Assembly (NCBI RefSeq): GCF_002585305.1
Contig: NZ_NUNF01000002.1
Span: forward strand, 137,727 to 171,596
From: Bacillus sp. AFS037270
GTDB taxonomy: Bacteria; Bacillota; Bacilli; Bacillales_B; DSM-18226
Direction of reading: 5' to 3'
DNA: 33,870 bases
Part shown: positions 15,001 through 23,820 of the stretch, in pieces
Layout: each line of letters opens with the position of its first letter
Position numbering within the stretch: the stretch's first letter is position 1
The notes under the pieces: generated by a model
The model's input: only the letters and a program-made list of their open reading frames with translations
What the model was told of the DNA's origin: nothing
Databases searched by the model: none
Translations under genes and position numbers: made by a program

Positions 15001-15090
15001 GCATATCAACTCCATCTAAAAGGCTATTATTATGTATGATAATACCTTAAAAAACGTGCTGTTCCAAAATTCAAGGAAATTGGTTTTGCC

Positions 15091-15417
15091 TTATCCGCAA
15101 GTTGGCTGCCCTTATCCGCGAGTTAGCCCCCTATCCGTAAGTTGGCTACCCTTATCCGCGAGTTAGCCCCCTATCCGCAAGTTGGCTACCCTTATCCGCG
15201 AGTTGGCTACCCTTGTCCGCGAGTTGGCTACCCTTATCCGCAAGTTAGCCCCCTATCCGCAAGTTGGCTACCCTTATCCGCGAGTTGGCTACCCTTATCC
15301 GCAAGTTAGCCCCCTATCCGCAAGTTGACTCCTCTTTTCCGCTAGTTAGCTACCCTTATCCGCAAGTTAGCTACCCCTATCCGCAAGTTGACTCCTCTCA
15401 TCCGTAAGTTAACCTCC
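15091..15417. repeat. Tandem array of about 16 units of 19-21 bp
   Basis: Units follow the pattern TTATCCGCRAGTTGGCTAC plus CC (21 bp), with shorter 19-bp forms ending AGTTAGCCCC. I count 16 units from 15091: twelve near 21 bp and four of 19 bp, the last at 15398 being more degenerate (TCATCCGTAAGTTAACC). The 19-bp units break any reading frame, and the opposite strand has regular TAG triplets, so the array is non-coding. The start of each unit, TTATCCGCA, differs by one base from the DnaA box TTATCCACA. It fills most of the 457-base gap between yueI and aceA. Confidence 0.9.
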
Positions 15418-15424
15418 AACCAAC

Positions 15425-15463
15425 AAAAAAGGATCCTCCCCTCCAAACGGAAAGCAGGATCCA
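15425..15463 (-). terminator. Terminator of aceB-aceA
   Basis: On the minus strand GGATCCT (15462-15456) pairs with AGGATCC (15437-15431), followed by TTTTTTG. It is about 10 bases after the aceA stop and ends the glyoxylate shunt transcript. Confidence 0.8.
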
Positions 15464-15472
15464 CTCACAACT

Positions 15473-16756
15473 TTATTTATTACTACTAAACTGCTCTACC
15501 TCCGTTGACCCCTTCAATGCCGTAGTCGAAGACGTACCACCTGTAATAACCATCGATACCTGATCAAAGTAACCCGTACCAACCTCACGCTGATGCCGTG
15601 TCGCAGTGTAGCCGTATTGCTCGCTGCTAAACTCAGCTTCCTGCAACTCCGAGTAAGCAGCCATACCGCGCTCCTTATAGCCGCGGGCAAGCTCGAACAT
15701 GCTGTGATTCAAGGCATGGAAGCCGGCAAGCGTAACGAACTGGAACTTGTAGCCCATTTCGCCAAGCTCCTTTTGGAACTTTGCAATCGTTTCTTGATTC
15801 AGCTTCTTCTTCCAGTTAAAGGATGGTGAACAGTTATAGGCTAATAGTTTGCCAGGGAACTTCTCATGAATCGCTTCTGCAAACCTCCTAGCTTCCTCAA
15901 TATTCGGCTCAGAAGTTTCACACCAAATTAAGTCAGCATATGGAGCATAAGCTAAACCGCGGGCAATCGCCTGATCAATTCCTGCACTAGTACGGAAGAA
16001 GCCTTCCGGGGTCCGTTCACCTGTAATAAACGGAGCATCATTCATATCGATATCACTCGTAATCAAATCCGCCGCATTCGCATCCGTCCGGGCAACTAGT
16101 ACAGTTGGAACCCCCATTACGTCTGCAGCCAAACGCGCCGCAATCAAGTTGCGAACCGCCGTTTGTGTTGGCAGCAGCACTTTTCCGCCCAAGTGTCCGC
16201 ATTTTTTTTCGGAAGACAACTGGTCTTCAAAGTGAACACCTGAAGCACCTGCTTCAATCATCCCTTTCATCAATTCGAAACAGTTTAACTGTCCGCCAAA
16301 ACCAGCTTCAGCATCAGCCACAATCGGTGCAAACCAGTCAATTGAATTATCGCCTTCCGAATGATGGATTTGGTCTGCACGCTGCAGGGCTTGATTAATC
16401 CTCTTTACCACACTTGGTACACTGTTTGCTGGATACAAGCTTTGATCCGGATACATATGTCCTGATAGGTTTGCATCGGCTGCCACTTGCCAGCCGCTTA
16501 AGTAAATAGCTTTTAATCCTGCCTTTACTTGTTGGACAGCCTGATTTCCTGTCAACGCTCCAAGGGCATTAACATAATCTTCTTCATTTAATAGCTTCCA
16601 AAGCTTTTCAGCACCCCTGTGGGCTAAAGTATGCTCAATATCAATCGAACCGCGGAGTTTGATCACATCTTCTGCCGTGTACGGTCTAGTAATTCCTTTC
16701 CAACGGCTATCCATTTCCCAGCTTTCTTGTAATTGAGCAGCTCTTGAATCTGTCAT
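15473..16756 (-). CDS. aceA: Isocitrate lyase
   Basis: A 427-residue cytoplasmic enzyme that splits isocitrate into glyoxylate and succinate, first step of the glyoxylate shunt. The catalytic motif KKCGHLGGK is at 184-192 with the active Cys at 186; the substrate-binding [23 protein letters not shown] (about 87-109) and the [12 protein letters not shown] motif are intact. Length fits the bacterial short-type enzyme. ATG at 16756 follows TAGGAGGAATTTTAAA. It is the second gene after aceB, 51 bases apart. The shunt lets cells grow on acetate or fatty acids and is usually induced under those conditions. Confidence 0.97.
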   Translation of the reverse strand: MTDSRAAQLQESWEMDSRWKGITRPYTAEDVIKLRGSIDIEHTLAHRGAEKLWKLLNEEDYVNALGALTGNQAVQQVKAGLKAIYLSGWQVAADANLSGHMYPDQSLYPANSVPSVVKRINQALQRADQIHHSEGDNSIDWFAPIVADAEAGFGGQLNCFELMKGMIEAGASGVHFEDQLSSEKKCGHLGGKVLLPTQTAVRNLIAARLAADVMGVPTVLVARTDANAADLITSDIDMNDAPFITGERTPEGFFRTSAGIDQAIARGLAYAPYADLIWCETSEPNIEEARRFAEAIHEKFPGKLLAYNCSPSFNWKKKLNQETIAKFQKELGEMGYKFQFVTLAGFHALNHSMFELARGYKERGMAAYSELQEAEFSSEQYGYTATRHQREVGTGYFDQVSMVITGGTSSTTALKGSTEVEQFSSNK

Positions 16757-16807
16757 TTTAAAATTCCTCCTATTAATCTATTTAGATATTTTTATAAAAA
16801 GAATCCC

Positions 16808-18400
16808 CTATAACTGCTGATACCCTGGCAGTGTTAAGAAGTCGATAAATTCATCATTCAAGATCAAACGGTCAAATAGTTGAACAGCTTCGGTGAATCT
16901 GCCCTTTTCAAAGTTTTCAGCGCCGACTTCCAGCTTAATCTTCTCCAACTCTTCTTGCTTTAATTGCTCATACATTTCGGCAGTCACTTTTCTGCCGTCG
17001 TCTAAGATACCTTTTGGATGGCGGATCCATTGCCACAGCTGTGCACGTGAAATTTCAGCCGTTGCTGCGTCCTCCATCAAATTATGGATTGGGGCGGCAC
17101 CTCTGCCATTTAACCAGGATGCCACATATTGAATGCCAACATTGATGTTTGTACGGACTCCTGCTTCCGTAATTGTGCCGTTTGGTACTTCTAGTAAATC
17201 CTGTGCTGTAATTGTTACCTTCTGCTGTTTAGCAGTATGGATTTGGTTCGGCGTTGGCATTTCACGGTTGAATACTTCCATCGCCACCGGCACTAGTCCT
17301 GGATGTGCAACCCATGTTCCATCATGACCATCACGGGCCTCTCGTTCCTTATCGGCACGAACACTAGCAAACGCTTCCTCATTGGCCTGCGGATTATTTT
17401 TTATCGGTATTTGCGCGGCCATCCCACCCATTGCTGGTGCCTTGCGGCGATGACAAGTTTGAATTGTTAATAGTGAATAGGAACGCATAAACGGTGAAGT
17501 CATCGTTACTTGCGAGCGATCCGGTAATATAACTTCCTTTTGATGGCGAAGCTTTTTAATATAGCTGAAGATATAATCCCAGCGTCCGCAGTTTAATCCT
17601 GCGGAGTGTTCCTTTAACTCATAAAGAATTTCATCCATTTCAAACGCAGCTAAAATAGTTTCTATCAATACCGTTGCTTTGATGGTTCCTTGAGGAATCC
17701 CCAGCTTCTCCTGTGTATACACAAATACGTCGTTCCAAAGCCGTGCTTCTAAGTGACTCTCAAGCTTTGGCAGATAAAAGTAGGGGCCTGAACCGTTTGC
17801 AAGCAATGTTTTTACATTATGGAAAAAGTAGATTCCAAAATCGAAAAAGCTTCCAGAGATGGGCTTGCCATCTAAGAGCACATGTTTTTCTTCGAGATGC
17901 AGTCCGCGTGGTCTAACGATGAGAACCGCTGTTTCTTCCTTAAGCTCATATGTTTTTCCATTTGGATTTTCAAACGATATTGTGCGGTTTATCGCATCTC
18001 TTAAGTTGATCTGTCCTTCAATGATACTTTCCCATGTCGGTGATGTGGCATCCTCAAAATCAGCCATAAACAATTTTGCACCTGAGTTTAACGCATTGAT
18101 GACCATTTTGCGGTCAGTCGGCCCGGTTATTTCTACCCGGCGATCTTGGAGATCCTTTGGCAGCGGCGCCACTGTCCAATCACTGTTCCGGATATGCTTG
18201 GTTTCAGGAAGAAAATCAGGAAGCTTACCTTTATTCATTTCCTCTTGGCGTTTATCCCTGTACTGCAACAGTTCGATTCTGCGGTGACCAAATTTACGCT
18301 CTAACTCTTCGATTAAGTTTAATGCCCCGGGTGTCAAAATCTCATCATACTGGGCTTTCAAAGCCCCAACTACTTCAATACCTGTAGTTTGCGTCGACAT
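16808..18400 (-). CDS. aceB: Malate synthase A
   Basis: A 530-residue malate synthase of the A type, condensing glyoxylate with acetyl-CoA to malate in the second shunt step. Visible motifs: [20 protein letters not shown] near residue 90, [19 protein letters not shown] followed by [19 protein letters not shown] (metal and substrate site), [10 protein letters not shown] and [11 protein letters not shown]. The ATG at 18400 has AAGAGGTG nine bases upstream; the in-frame GTG at 18412 is part of that Shine-Dalgarno site. First gene of aceB-aceA. Just upstream lies an inverted repeat (GTTATATAATAC ... GTATTATAAC) that may be an operator. Confidence 0.97.
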   Translation of the reverse strand: MSTQTTGIEVVGALKAQYDEILTPGALNLIEELERKFGHRRIELLQYRDKRQEEMNKGKLPDFLPETKHIRNSDWTVAPLPKDLQDRRVEITGPTDRKMVINALNSGAKLFMADFEDATSPTWESIIEGQINLRDAINRTISFENPNGKTYELKEETAVLIVRPRGLHLEEKHVLLDGKPISGSFFDFGIYFFHNVKTLLANGSGPYFYLPKLESHLEARLWNDVFVYTQEKLGIPQGTIKATVLIETILAAFEMDEILYELKEHSAGLNCGRWDYIFSYIKKLRHQKEVILPDRSQVTMTSPFMRSYSLLTIQTCHRRKAPAMGGMAAQIPIKNNPQANEEAFASVRADKEREARDGHDGTWVAHPGLVPVAMEVFNREMPTPNQIHTAKQQKVTITAQDLLEVPNGTITEAGVRTNINVGIQYVASWLNGRGAAPIHNLMEDAATAEISRAQLWQWIRHPKGILDDGRKVTAEMYEQLKQEELEKIKLEVGAENFEKGRFTEAVQLFDRLILNDEFIDFLTLPGYQQL

Positions 18401-18415
18401 GTACTCGTTCACCTC

Positions 18416-18466
18416 TTTGTTATAATACAGTACTTACCTTCGTTTTGTATTATATAACAGTATTTT
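18416..18466 (-). promoter_or_regulatory. Promoter region of aceBA with an inverted repeat
   Basis: On the minus strand TACTGTTATATAATAC and, 18 bases on, TACTGTATTATAAC. GTTATATAATAC and GTATTATAAC are inverted relative to one another with a one-base difference, and TACTGT is a direct repeat. TATAAT within the first half is a plausible -10. The arrangement suggests a regulator binding over the promoter; the regulator is unknown. Confidence 0.35.
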
Positions 18467-18605
18467 GGAAAAGGGAACCATTTTTTCTGAAAATTTTTAA
18501 AAATAGGTAATTATCCCCTGCACTTATAGGGGTAACTTTTATAGAACGGAGCAAAACCTTGATATCTATACGTTTATTCAATAGGTATATTTTCCTGCCC
18601 ACGAC

Positions 18606-18640
18606 AAAAAAACGAGTGCCTTTAAAAAAAGGTACCCGCT
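18606..18640 (-). terminator. Terminator of the nirBD-siroheme cluster
   Basis: On the minus strand CGGGTACCTTT pairs with AAAGGCACTCG (one mismatch and one wobble), followed by TTTTTTT. It lies just after the stop of the precorrin-2 dehydrogenase gene. Confidence 0.75.
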
Positions 18641-18641
18641 T

Positions 18642-19259
18642 TTACTTTAATTCCTCATATAAACGCTGGAAATCCTCCGCGCGATTTTGACTGTTTAAAA
18701 AATCCTCGCTAACCATTGCTGTTAGTAATTTTCTTTTTAAAGCTGGATCTTTCACTTCCTTGAGAATCCATTGCCGCGTGGTAAAAAGAAATTCAAGGTA
18801 TTCTTCATATCGTTCATCAAATAGCTGTTCTAACTCCGCGCGTAATTTCTTGGCAAGTATTGGACTTGCCCCTCCAGTCGATACCGCTATACTTAACCGA
18901 CCCCGCTGCACATGTGCTGGCAGATGAAAATCGGAAATGTCCGGGTCATCGGCAACCGTCACCAGCTGATGCTTCTCGGCCAAGGATTTTACGGATTGAT
19001 TAATGTCCTTATCGTCAGTTGCTGCAAAGATAAGAGCCGCACCCCGAAGGTCTTCCGCTAAAAAGAACTTTTTTTCCCATACAATTTTTCCATCTAGAAA
19101 AAGGGTTTGGATTTCGCCTGTAGCTTCCGGGCTGATCACCACCACCTGAGCCCCCGTGCCAAGCAGACCTCGAACCTTTCGCTCGGCCACCCTGCCGCCG
19201 CCGATCACTACTACTTTTTTTCCATCAAGTTGTAACATAATCGGATAGTTTGTCCTCAT
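18642..19259 (-). CDS. Precorrin-2 dehydrogenase (siroheme synthase, Met8/CysG-N type)
   Basis: A 205-residue NAD-dependent enzyme oxidising precorrin-2 to sirohydrochlorin, and possibly inserting iron as well (Met8p-like). The N-terminal dinucleotide-binding motif VVVIGGGRVAERKVRGLL (16-33), the ATDDKDINQSV segment and the STGGASPILAKKLRAELEQ motif are characteristic. It overlaps the preceding CobA-HemD gene by four bases (ATGA) and closes the nitrite reductase cluster, so it supplies siroheme for NirB. Bacillus YlnF is a shorter homolog; whether this copy has chelatase activity cannot be read from the sequence. Confidence 0.92.
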   Translation of the reverse strand: MRTNYPIMLQLDGKKVVVIGGGRVAERKVRGLLGTGAQVVVISPEATGEIQTLFLDGKIVWEKKFFLAEDLRGAALIFAATDDKDINQSVKSLAEKHQLVTVADDPDISDFHLPAHVQRGRLSIAVSTGGASPILAKKLRAELEQLFDERYEEYLEFLFTTRQWILKEVKDPALKRKLLTAMVSEDFLNSQNRAEDFQRLYEELK

Positions 19260-20710
19260 TTCTCTACTCCCTGTAATGGATGCTCTACCAAATAGTTTAC
19301 TAACGCTTCCTTCGAAGGGCTGACTGGCACCTCGGGAGAACCAAGTCCAGCATTTATCGCAGCGGCTTGCGTTAATTCTCCCATAGCGATTACCTGCTTA
19401 CCATTCAACAGCTGCCATGCATTTATATCACATTCTGCTAGTGCTGTCATAAACGGTTTAACGGAGGCACTGCTTGGGAAAATCATCGTATTGATCTGTG
19501 CTTCCTTAAGCATTCGTTGAAAAATCGGCAAGAATTGGCGATCCAACTCCTTGTTGCTTGTTACCATAACCTCTGCTTTATGAAAGTTTGTCTGTAATAA
19601 TTGATTATCACCGACAATCAGCATTTTTTCTGAGTCGACAATCTCCGAAGCCAGTTTCCCGATCAATCCTCGCTCACGTAATGCCTTTAACGTTTTGCTA
19701 GACAACGCAAAGAGTTCCGCACGTATGTTGCGAACATCAATTTTCTGTTCAATAACAGCCGCAAAAAATTCTGCCGCATTTTCAGGTGATGTAAATAATA
19801 TTTTTTCAAAGCTAGTAACCCTTCGGAGATCAAGCGGTATCCTTGTTACTTTCCACTTTGGAAACTCAATTACATCTGCCCCTTGTACAAGTAATTCTTT
19901 TGCTAATTCACTTGGGCTTGAACTTGTCCGTGCTAACAAAATTTGCCGGCCATACAAAGGCTTTTTCTCAAACCAGCTTATTTTTTCACGGAGAGAGATA
20001 ACGTCTCCGACCAAAATAATCGATGGATTGCTGAACTTTGCCTTTAGCACTTTCTCGGAAATATTAGCTAATGTTCCTTGCAACGTTTTTTGCCGGCCAA
20101 AGGTACCCCAGTGAATCAATATCACCGGTGTAGACGAAGGCTTTCCATATTTGATAAGATTTTCGCAAATAAACGGTAAATTCCCAACCCCCATGTAAAA
20201 AGCAATCGTGTCCACACCTCTGGAAAGTCCTTCCCAATCAAGGAGCGGCTTTCCATCCTGAGATTTGTCATGGGCGGTAACAACCGCGAAGGATTCCGCA
20301 TGCTCACGATGGGTGACAGGAATTCCTGCATAAAGGGGGGCTGCAATCCCCGATGAAATGCCAGGAACGATTTCAAAAGGAATTTGGTATTCAGCCAGGG
20401 CTGTTGCTTCCTCACCTACTCTGCCAAATACGCCCGGATCGCCGCCTTTTAACCGCACCACGATTTTTCCTGCTAATGCCTTTTTCACTAGGAAATCATT
20501 AATGCTCTCTTGGCGCAAGGTATGACGGTCAGGCAGCTTTCCGCAATAGATGAACTCACAATCACTGCCGGCGTATTCTAATAGCTTGGGATTGGCAAGC
20601 CGGTCATAAAGTATGACCTCGGCTTGCTTAATCGCCTCTAATCCTTTTATTGTGATTAAACCCACATCTCCTGGTCCTGCTCCTACTAAAAATACTTTTC
20701 CTGTTTTCAT
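19256..20710 (-). CDS. Fusion of uroporphyrinogen-III C-methyltransferase and uroporphyrinogen-III synthase-like domain (NasF-like)
   Basis: A 484-residue two-domain protein. Residues 1-240 are the SAM-dependent methyltransferase that makes precorrin-2: VFLVGAGPGD at 6-15, VVRLKGGDPGVFGR at about 84-97, VPGISSG and AGIPVTHR. Residues about 250-480 resemble the HemD uroporphyrinogen-III synthase fold (GRQILLARTSSSPSELAKEL, ILFTSPENAAEFF, VIAMGELTQAAA), though with poorer conservation. B. subtilis NasF has the same length and layout. It follows nirD by 132 bases and overlaps the precorrin-2 dehydrogenase gene. It works on siroheme for NirB. Activity of the HemD-like half is uncertain. Confidence 0.9.
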   Translation of the reverse strand: MKTGKVFLVGAGPGDVGLITIKGLEAIKQAEVILYDRLANPKLLEYAGSDCEFIYCGKLPDRHTLRQESINDFLVKKALAGKIVVRLKGGDPGVFGRVGEEATALAEYQIPFEIVPGISSGIAAPLYAGIPVTHREHAESFAVVTAHDKSQDGKPLLDWEGLSRGVDTIAFYMGVGNLPFICENLIKYGKPSSTPVILIHWGTFGRQKTLQGTLANISEKVLKAKFSNPSIILVGDVISLREKISWFEKKPLYGRQILLARTSSSPSELAKELLVQGADVIEFPKWKVTRIPLDLRRVTSFEKILFTSPENAAEFFAAVIEQKIDVRNIRAELFALSSKTLKALRERGLIGKLASEIVDSEKMLIVGDNQLLQTNFHKAEVMVTSNKELDRQFLPIFQRMLKEAQINTMIFPSSASVKPFMTALAECDINAWQLLNGKQVIAMGELTQAAAINAGLGSPEVPVSPSKEALVNYLVEHPLQGVEK

Positions 20711-20842
20711 CCTGCTGCAGCCTTCCTTCCCCTTTTATAAGGCTAATTTCACATAGATTTTTGTTTTTCGCATAAGTTCATCAACCCGTATAACTAAATG
20801 CTTCATGGCATTATTTTGTAAAAACATTTGCGAAAAGAGCCT

Positions 20843-21163
20843 TTATAAAACAATAAAGATAATATCTTCTTTGACTTCTACCTTAAAGGTTCTCACCTGA
20901 CCTTCATCAGGAGCCTGAACCTTTCCATCTACTAATGAGATTTTCCAATCATAGACCGGACAATACACATATTCGCCGCTGATCAGACCTTCAGAGAGGA
21001 CCCCTCCCTTTGGATGGGGGCTGCGGTTTTCTAATGCATAAACCTGACCAGTTGTTGTTTTAAATAGAGCTACTTCTGTCGTGTCAACTTTGATAGAATA
21101 CCCAGCTCTTGCTTTTACATTTTTATAATGTGCTACTGGAATTCGAGTGATAGTTTCGATCAT
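20843..21163 (-). CDS. nirD: Nitrite reductase small subunit NirD
   Basis: A 106-residue Rieske-fold subunit of assimilatory NAD(P)H-dependent nitrite reductase. The fold motif ENRSPHPKGGVLSEG and EYVYCPVYDWKISLVDG are clear, but the iron-sulfur ligands are incomplete (SPH in place of CxH, and CPVY in place of CxxH), as is usual for NirD, so no cluster is expected. Its ATG overlaps the nirB stop (ATGA), giving coupled synthesis with the large subunit. Length matches B. subtilis NasE. Confidence 0.96.
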   Translation of the reverse strand: MIETITRIPVAHYKNVKARAGYSIKVDTTEVALFKTTTGQVYALENRSPHPKGGVLSEGLISGEYVYCPVYDWKISLVDGKVQAPDEGQVRTFKVEVKEDIIFIVL

Positions 21164-23583
21164 TTGGATTCACTCCCGACTGAAATGTTATATCTAGTAT
21201 AATATTTATCCTTTATTTCTTCATTTTGAATTGCTTCATTCCATGGCTCAATATATTTTTTCAAGGTTTGATCCATTCTTTCGTTTAAGGCTTTACGTGT
21301 TTCTTCGTCTGCCAATACTTCCTTGACATGATCCAGTCCCATCCGCTCAACCCATTTAGAGGTCCGCTCCAAATAGTTAGCTGTTTCGCGGTAATACTGG
21401 AGGTAAGCACTTGTCATTTCCATTACTTCTTCTTCTGTTTTCACGGTACATAGCAGATCGCCGGCCCGAAGGTCAACACCGCCGTTACCAGCGACATAGA
21501 TTTCCCAGCCTCCATCAATTCCGACGAAGCCGATATCCTTGATACCTGCCTCTGAACAGTTTCTTGGACATGCAGATACGCCCATTTTCACTTTATGTGG
21601 TGTATCCAGACGTTCAAATTTCTTTTCCAGCTTGATGCCAAGTGCCATTGAATCTTGTGTACCGTAGCGGCAGAATTGTGCTCCAACGCAAGTCTTAACC
21701 GTTCTTAGTGTTTTTCCGTAAGCATAACCAGATGGCATATCAAGCTCTTCCCACATCGCCGGAAGGTCTTCTTTTTTCACACCGAACAAACCGATTCGTT
21801 GTCCACCTGTTAATTTTACTAAAGGAACGTTATACTTTTCAGCAACTTCAGCTATTTTTTTCAAATCTGCTGCGGTTGTGACACCACCATACATTCTTGG
21901 AACAACAGAATACGTTCCATCTTTCTGGATATTAGCATGCATCTTCTCATTCACGAGACGGGAATCACGGTCATCCTTATATTCATCCATATGAATCATG
22001 CCAAGATAGTAGTTGATTGCCGGACGGCATTTCGTACAACCTTCCGTATTATTCCAATCAAGTACGTTCATGACCTCTTTTACACTCGTTAGTCCTTTTT
22101 CCTTGATTTCAGCTACCAATTCCTCACGGCTTACTGTAGTACACCCGCAAATGCTTGTTTTCTGAGCTGCAGCCGCATCAAACTGATCACCTAATGTATG
22201 GGCAAGAATTTGGCTGACCATTGGTTTACAGCGTCCGCAAGAACGGCCCGCGTTAGTGCAATGGCTTACTTGGTCTAGTGTTGTTAGGCCTTGTGTTTGG
22301 ATTGCTTCGACAATCGCGCCCTTTGTGACCCCGTTACAGCCGCAGACTAACTCATCATTTGGCATAGATGCAATATCGTCCGTGCCGCCTTCTCCAGTAC
22401 ATTCTGTATGGAAAATAGAAACACCGCTGATATCTTCTTTTTTGGTCAGCATTCTATATAATCTAGTACTATCTTTTGTATCACCATAAAGGACAATTCC
22501 TACTATTGTGTTGTTTCTAGTTAGTACTCGTTTATAGAGTCCCTCGTACTCATTGTAAACCATAATAGATTTAGTAGTGCCATCTTCAAAAATTTCACCC
22601 GCAGAAAATAAATCGACACCCGCAACTTTTAGCTGTGTCCCAGTTACAGAACCTTCATATGGGTTCGATTCGATTCCGCAAATATGACTGGCAAGGATTT
22701 TTCCTTGCTCATATAATGGGGCAACTAGGCCATAAACAATTTCTCTGTGTTCCGCACATTCGCCGACTGCGTATACATGAGGGACACTTGTTTCCATATA
22801 GTCATTCACAACAATACCGCGGTTCACATAGATGCCGCTGTCCTTTGCAACTTGTATGTTCGACTTAATTCCAATCGCCATAACAACCAGATCTGCTTCA
22901 ACTTCTGTACCATCTTTAAAACGAAGTCCTGTTACACGCTCATCGCCTAAAATTTCAACGGTTTGTTTCTCCATTAAGAAGTTCATGCCTTGTGATTCTA
23001 GCTCTGTTTTAAGTAAAGAAGAGGCGATTGGGTCAAGCTGGCGTTCCATTAGATGAGGCATGAGGTGGACAACATCGACTTTCATGCCAAGGTTTAGGAG
23101 CCCTCTTGCTGCTTCAAGTCCAAGCAGCCCGCCGCCAATGACAACAGCTTTTTGGTATTGGTTCGCTGATTTGATCATCATTTCACAATCTTTGATATCG
23201 CGAAAACCCGTTACACCGATTTTGTCTGCACCGGGAATAGGCAAAATAAATGAGTTAGATCCTGTTGCAATGATTAGTTCATCATACTCTATTTCTCGAC
23301 CTTGATTACTGATGACACGCTTACTTTCTACATCGATGTTTACAACGGCTTCTCCTGTGTACAGCTCGATATTATTTTCTTTATACCATTCAAGTGGGTT
23401 GATAATAATATCATCAAAGTTTGTATCACCCTGTAGGATATTTGATAGTTTAATCCGATTGTAGTTTGGATGCGGTTCTTCCCCAAAGATGGTAATCTCA
23501 AATTGCTCGGTATTCAGTTTAAGAATTTCCTCAATGGTCCTTACTCCAGCCATTCCGTTACCAATCATTACTAGTTTCTTCAT
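21160..23583 (-). CDS. nirB: Nitrite reductase large subunit NirB
   Basis: An 807-residue siroheme enzyme reducing nitrite to ammonium in the cytoplasm. N-terminal FAD/NAD reductase half: GNGMAGVRT near 8-16 and VVIGGGLLGLEAARGL near 147-162. Two BFD-like [2Fe-2S]-type regions: C414-G-C416 with C442/C449/C452, and C479-G-C481 with C516/C519. Siroheme/[4Fe-4S] site: C632-x5-C638 and C672-x3-C676. All ligands are present. ATG at 23583 has AAAGGAGCCAACCAGAT. The gene heads nirB-nirD-(CobA-HemD)-precorrin-2 dehydrogenase. No nitrate reductase is in the window. Upstream is an FNR-type box at -41.5. Confidence 0.97.
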   Translation of the reverse strand: MKKLVMIGNGMAGVRTIEEILKLNTEQFEITIFGEEPHPNYNRIKLSNILQGDTNFDDIIINPLEWYKENNIELYTGEAVVNIDVESKRVISNQGREIEYDELIIATGSNSFILPIPGADKIGVTGFRDIKDCEMMIKSANQYQKAVVIGGGLLGLEAARGLLNLGMKVDVVHLMPHLMERQLDPIASSLLKTELESQGMNFLMEKQTVEILGDERVTGLRFKDGTEVEADLVVMAIGIKSNIQVAKDSGIYVNRGIVVNDYMETSVPHVYAVGECAEHREIVYGLVAPLYEQGKILASHICGIESNPYEGSVTGTQLKVAGVDLFSAGEIFEDGTTKSIMVYNEYEGLYKRVLTRNNTIVGIVLYGDTKDSTRLYRMLTKKEDISGVSIFHTECTGEGGTDDIASMPNDELVCGCNGVTKGAIVEAIQTQGLTTLDQVSHCTNAGRSCGRCKPMVSQILAHTLGDQFDAAAAQKTSICGCTTVSREELVAEIKEKGLTSVKEVMNVLDWNNTEGCTKCRPAINYYLGMIHMDEYKDDRDSRLVNEKMHANIQKDGTYSVVPRMYGGVTTAADLKKIAEVAEKYNVPLVKLTGGQRIGLFGVKKEDLPAMWEELDMPSGYAYGKTLRTVKTCVGAQFCRYGTQDSMALGIKLEKKFERLDTPHKVKMGVSACPRNCSEAGIKDIGFVGIDGGWEIYVAGNGGVDLRAGDLLCTVKTEEEVMEMTSAYLQYYRETANYLERTSKWVERMGLDHVKEVLADEETRKALNERMDQTLKKYIEPWNEAIQNEEIKDKYYTRYNISVGSESK

Positions 23584-23643
23584 ATCTGGTTGGCTCCTTT
23601 ATATTTAATAAATGTTTAATTTTAACTTAAAAGGTTTTCTCTA

Positions 23644-23656
23644 TATTTGTATTGTA
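23644..23656 (-). promoter_or_regulatory. Core promoter of nirB
   Basis: TACAAT (23656-23651, minus strand) is a good -10, which would set the transcription start near 23644, about 60 bases before the ATG. There is no good -35 hexamer at normal spacing, consistent with dependence on an activator bound just upstream. Confidence 0.5.
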
Positions 23657-23677
23657 AAAGATCTATTTCAGAAATAT

Positions 23678-23693
23678 TGTGAAGTTCATCACA
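23678..23693 (-). promoter_or_regulatory. FNR-type box upstream of nirB
   Basis: TGTGATGAACTTCACA on the minus strand matches the FNR/CRP-family consensus TGTGA-N6-TCACA exactly. Its centre (23685.5) is 41.5 bases upstream of the start predicted from the TACAAT -10, the classical position for Fnr activation. It also fits 12 of 14 fixed positions of a Rex operator. The N6 spacing rules out a TnrA box. Confidence 0.6.
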
Positions 23694-23711
23694 TTTCAAC
23701 AGCTAATTGTG

Positions 23712-23730
23712 AACATTTCTAGTAAATGTT
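23712..23730. promoter_or_regulatory. 19-bp perfect inverted repeat upstream of the nirB promoter
   Basis: AACATTTCTAGTAAATGTT has perfect seven-base arms around CTAGT. It lies about 77 bases upstream of the predicted nirB start and could be a second operator. The regulator is unknown. Confidence 0.35.
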
Positions 23731-23792
23731 AATGCCAAATTGCGAGAGACAACCATATCTACCATACCCACCCTAATAAAACGGCCAAAATA

Positions 23793-23817
23793 AAAAAGGG
23801 TGACAGGCACCCTTTTT
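23793..23817. terminator. Terminator hairpin built on the GGTGACAGGCACC repeat
   Basis: AAAAAGGGTG and CACCCTTTTT form a symmetric stem around ACAGG, three bases after the stop of the 341-residue membrane protein, with U-rich tails on both strands. The core is the same repeat as within the anti-sigma gene at 3454-3467. Confidence 0.75.
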
Positions 23818-23820
23818 ACG

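Noticed and set aside
15091..15417. Tandem array considered as a CRISPR array or repeat-protein gene
   Set aside because: Units abut with no unique spacers, and the 19-bp units and regular stop triplets break reading frames.
23678..23693. nirB upstream palindrome considered as a TnrA box
   Set aside because: TnrA needs TGTNA-N7-TNACA; here the spacing is N6, which fits the FNR type instead.
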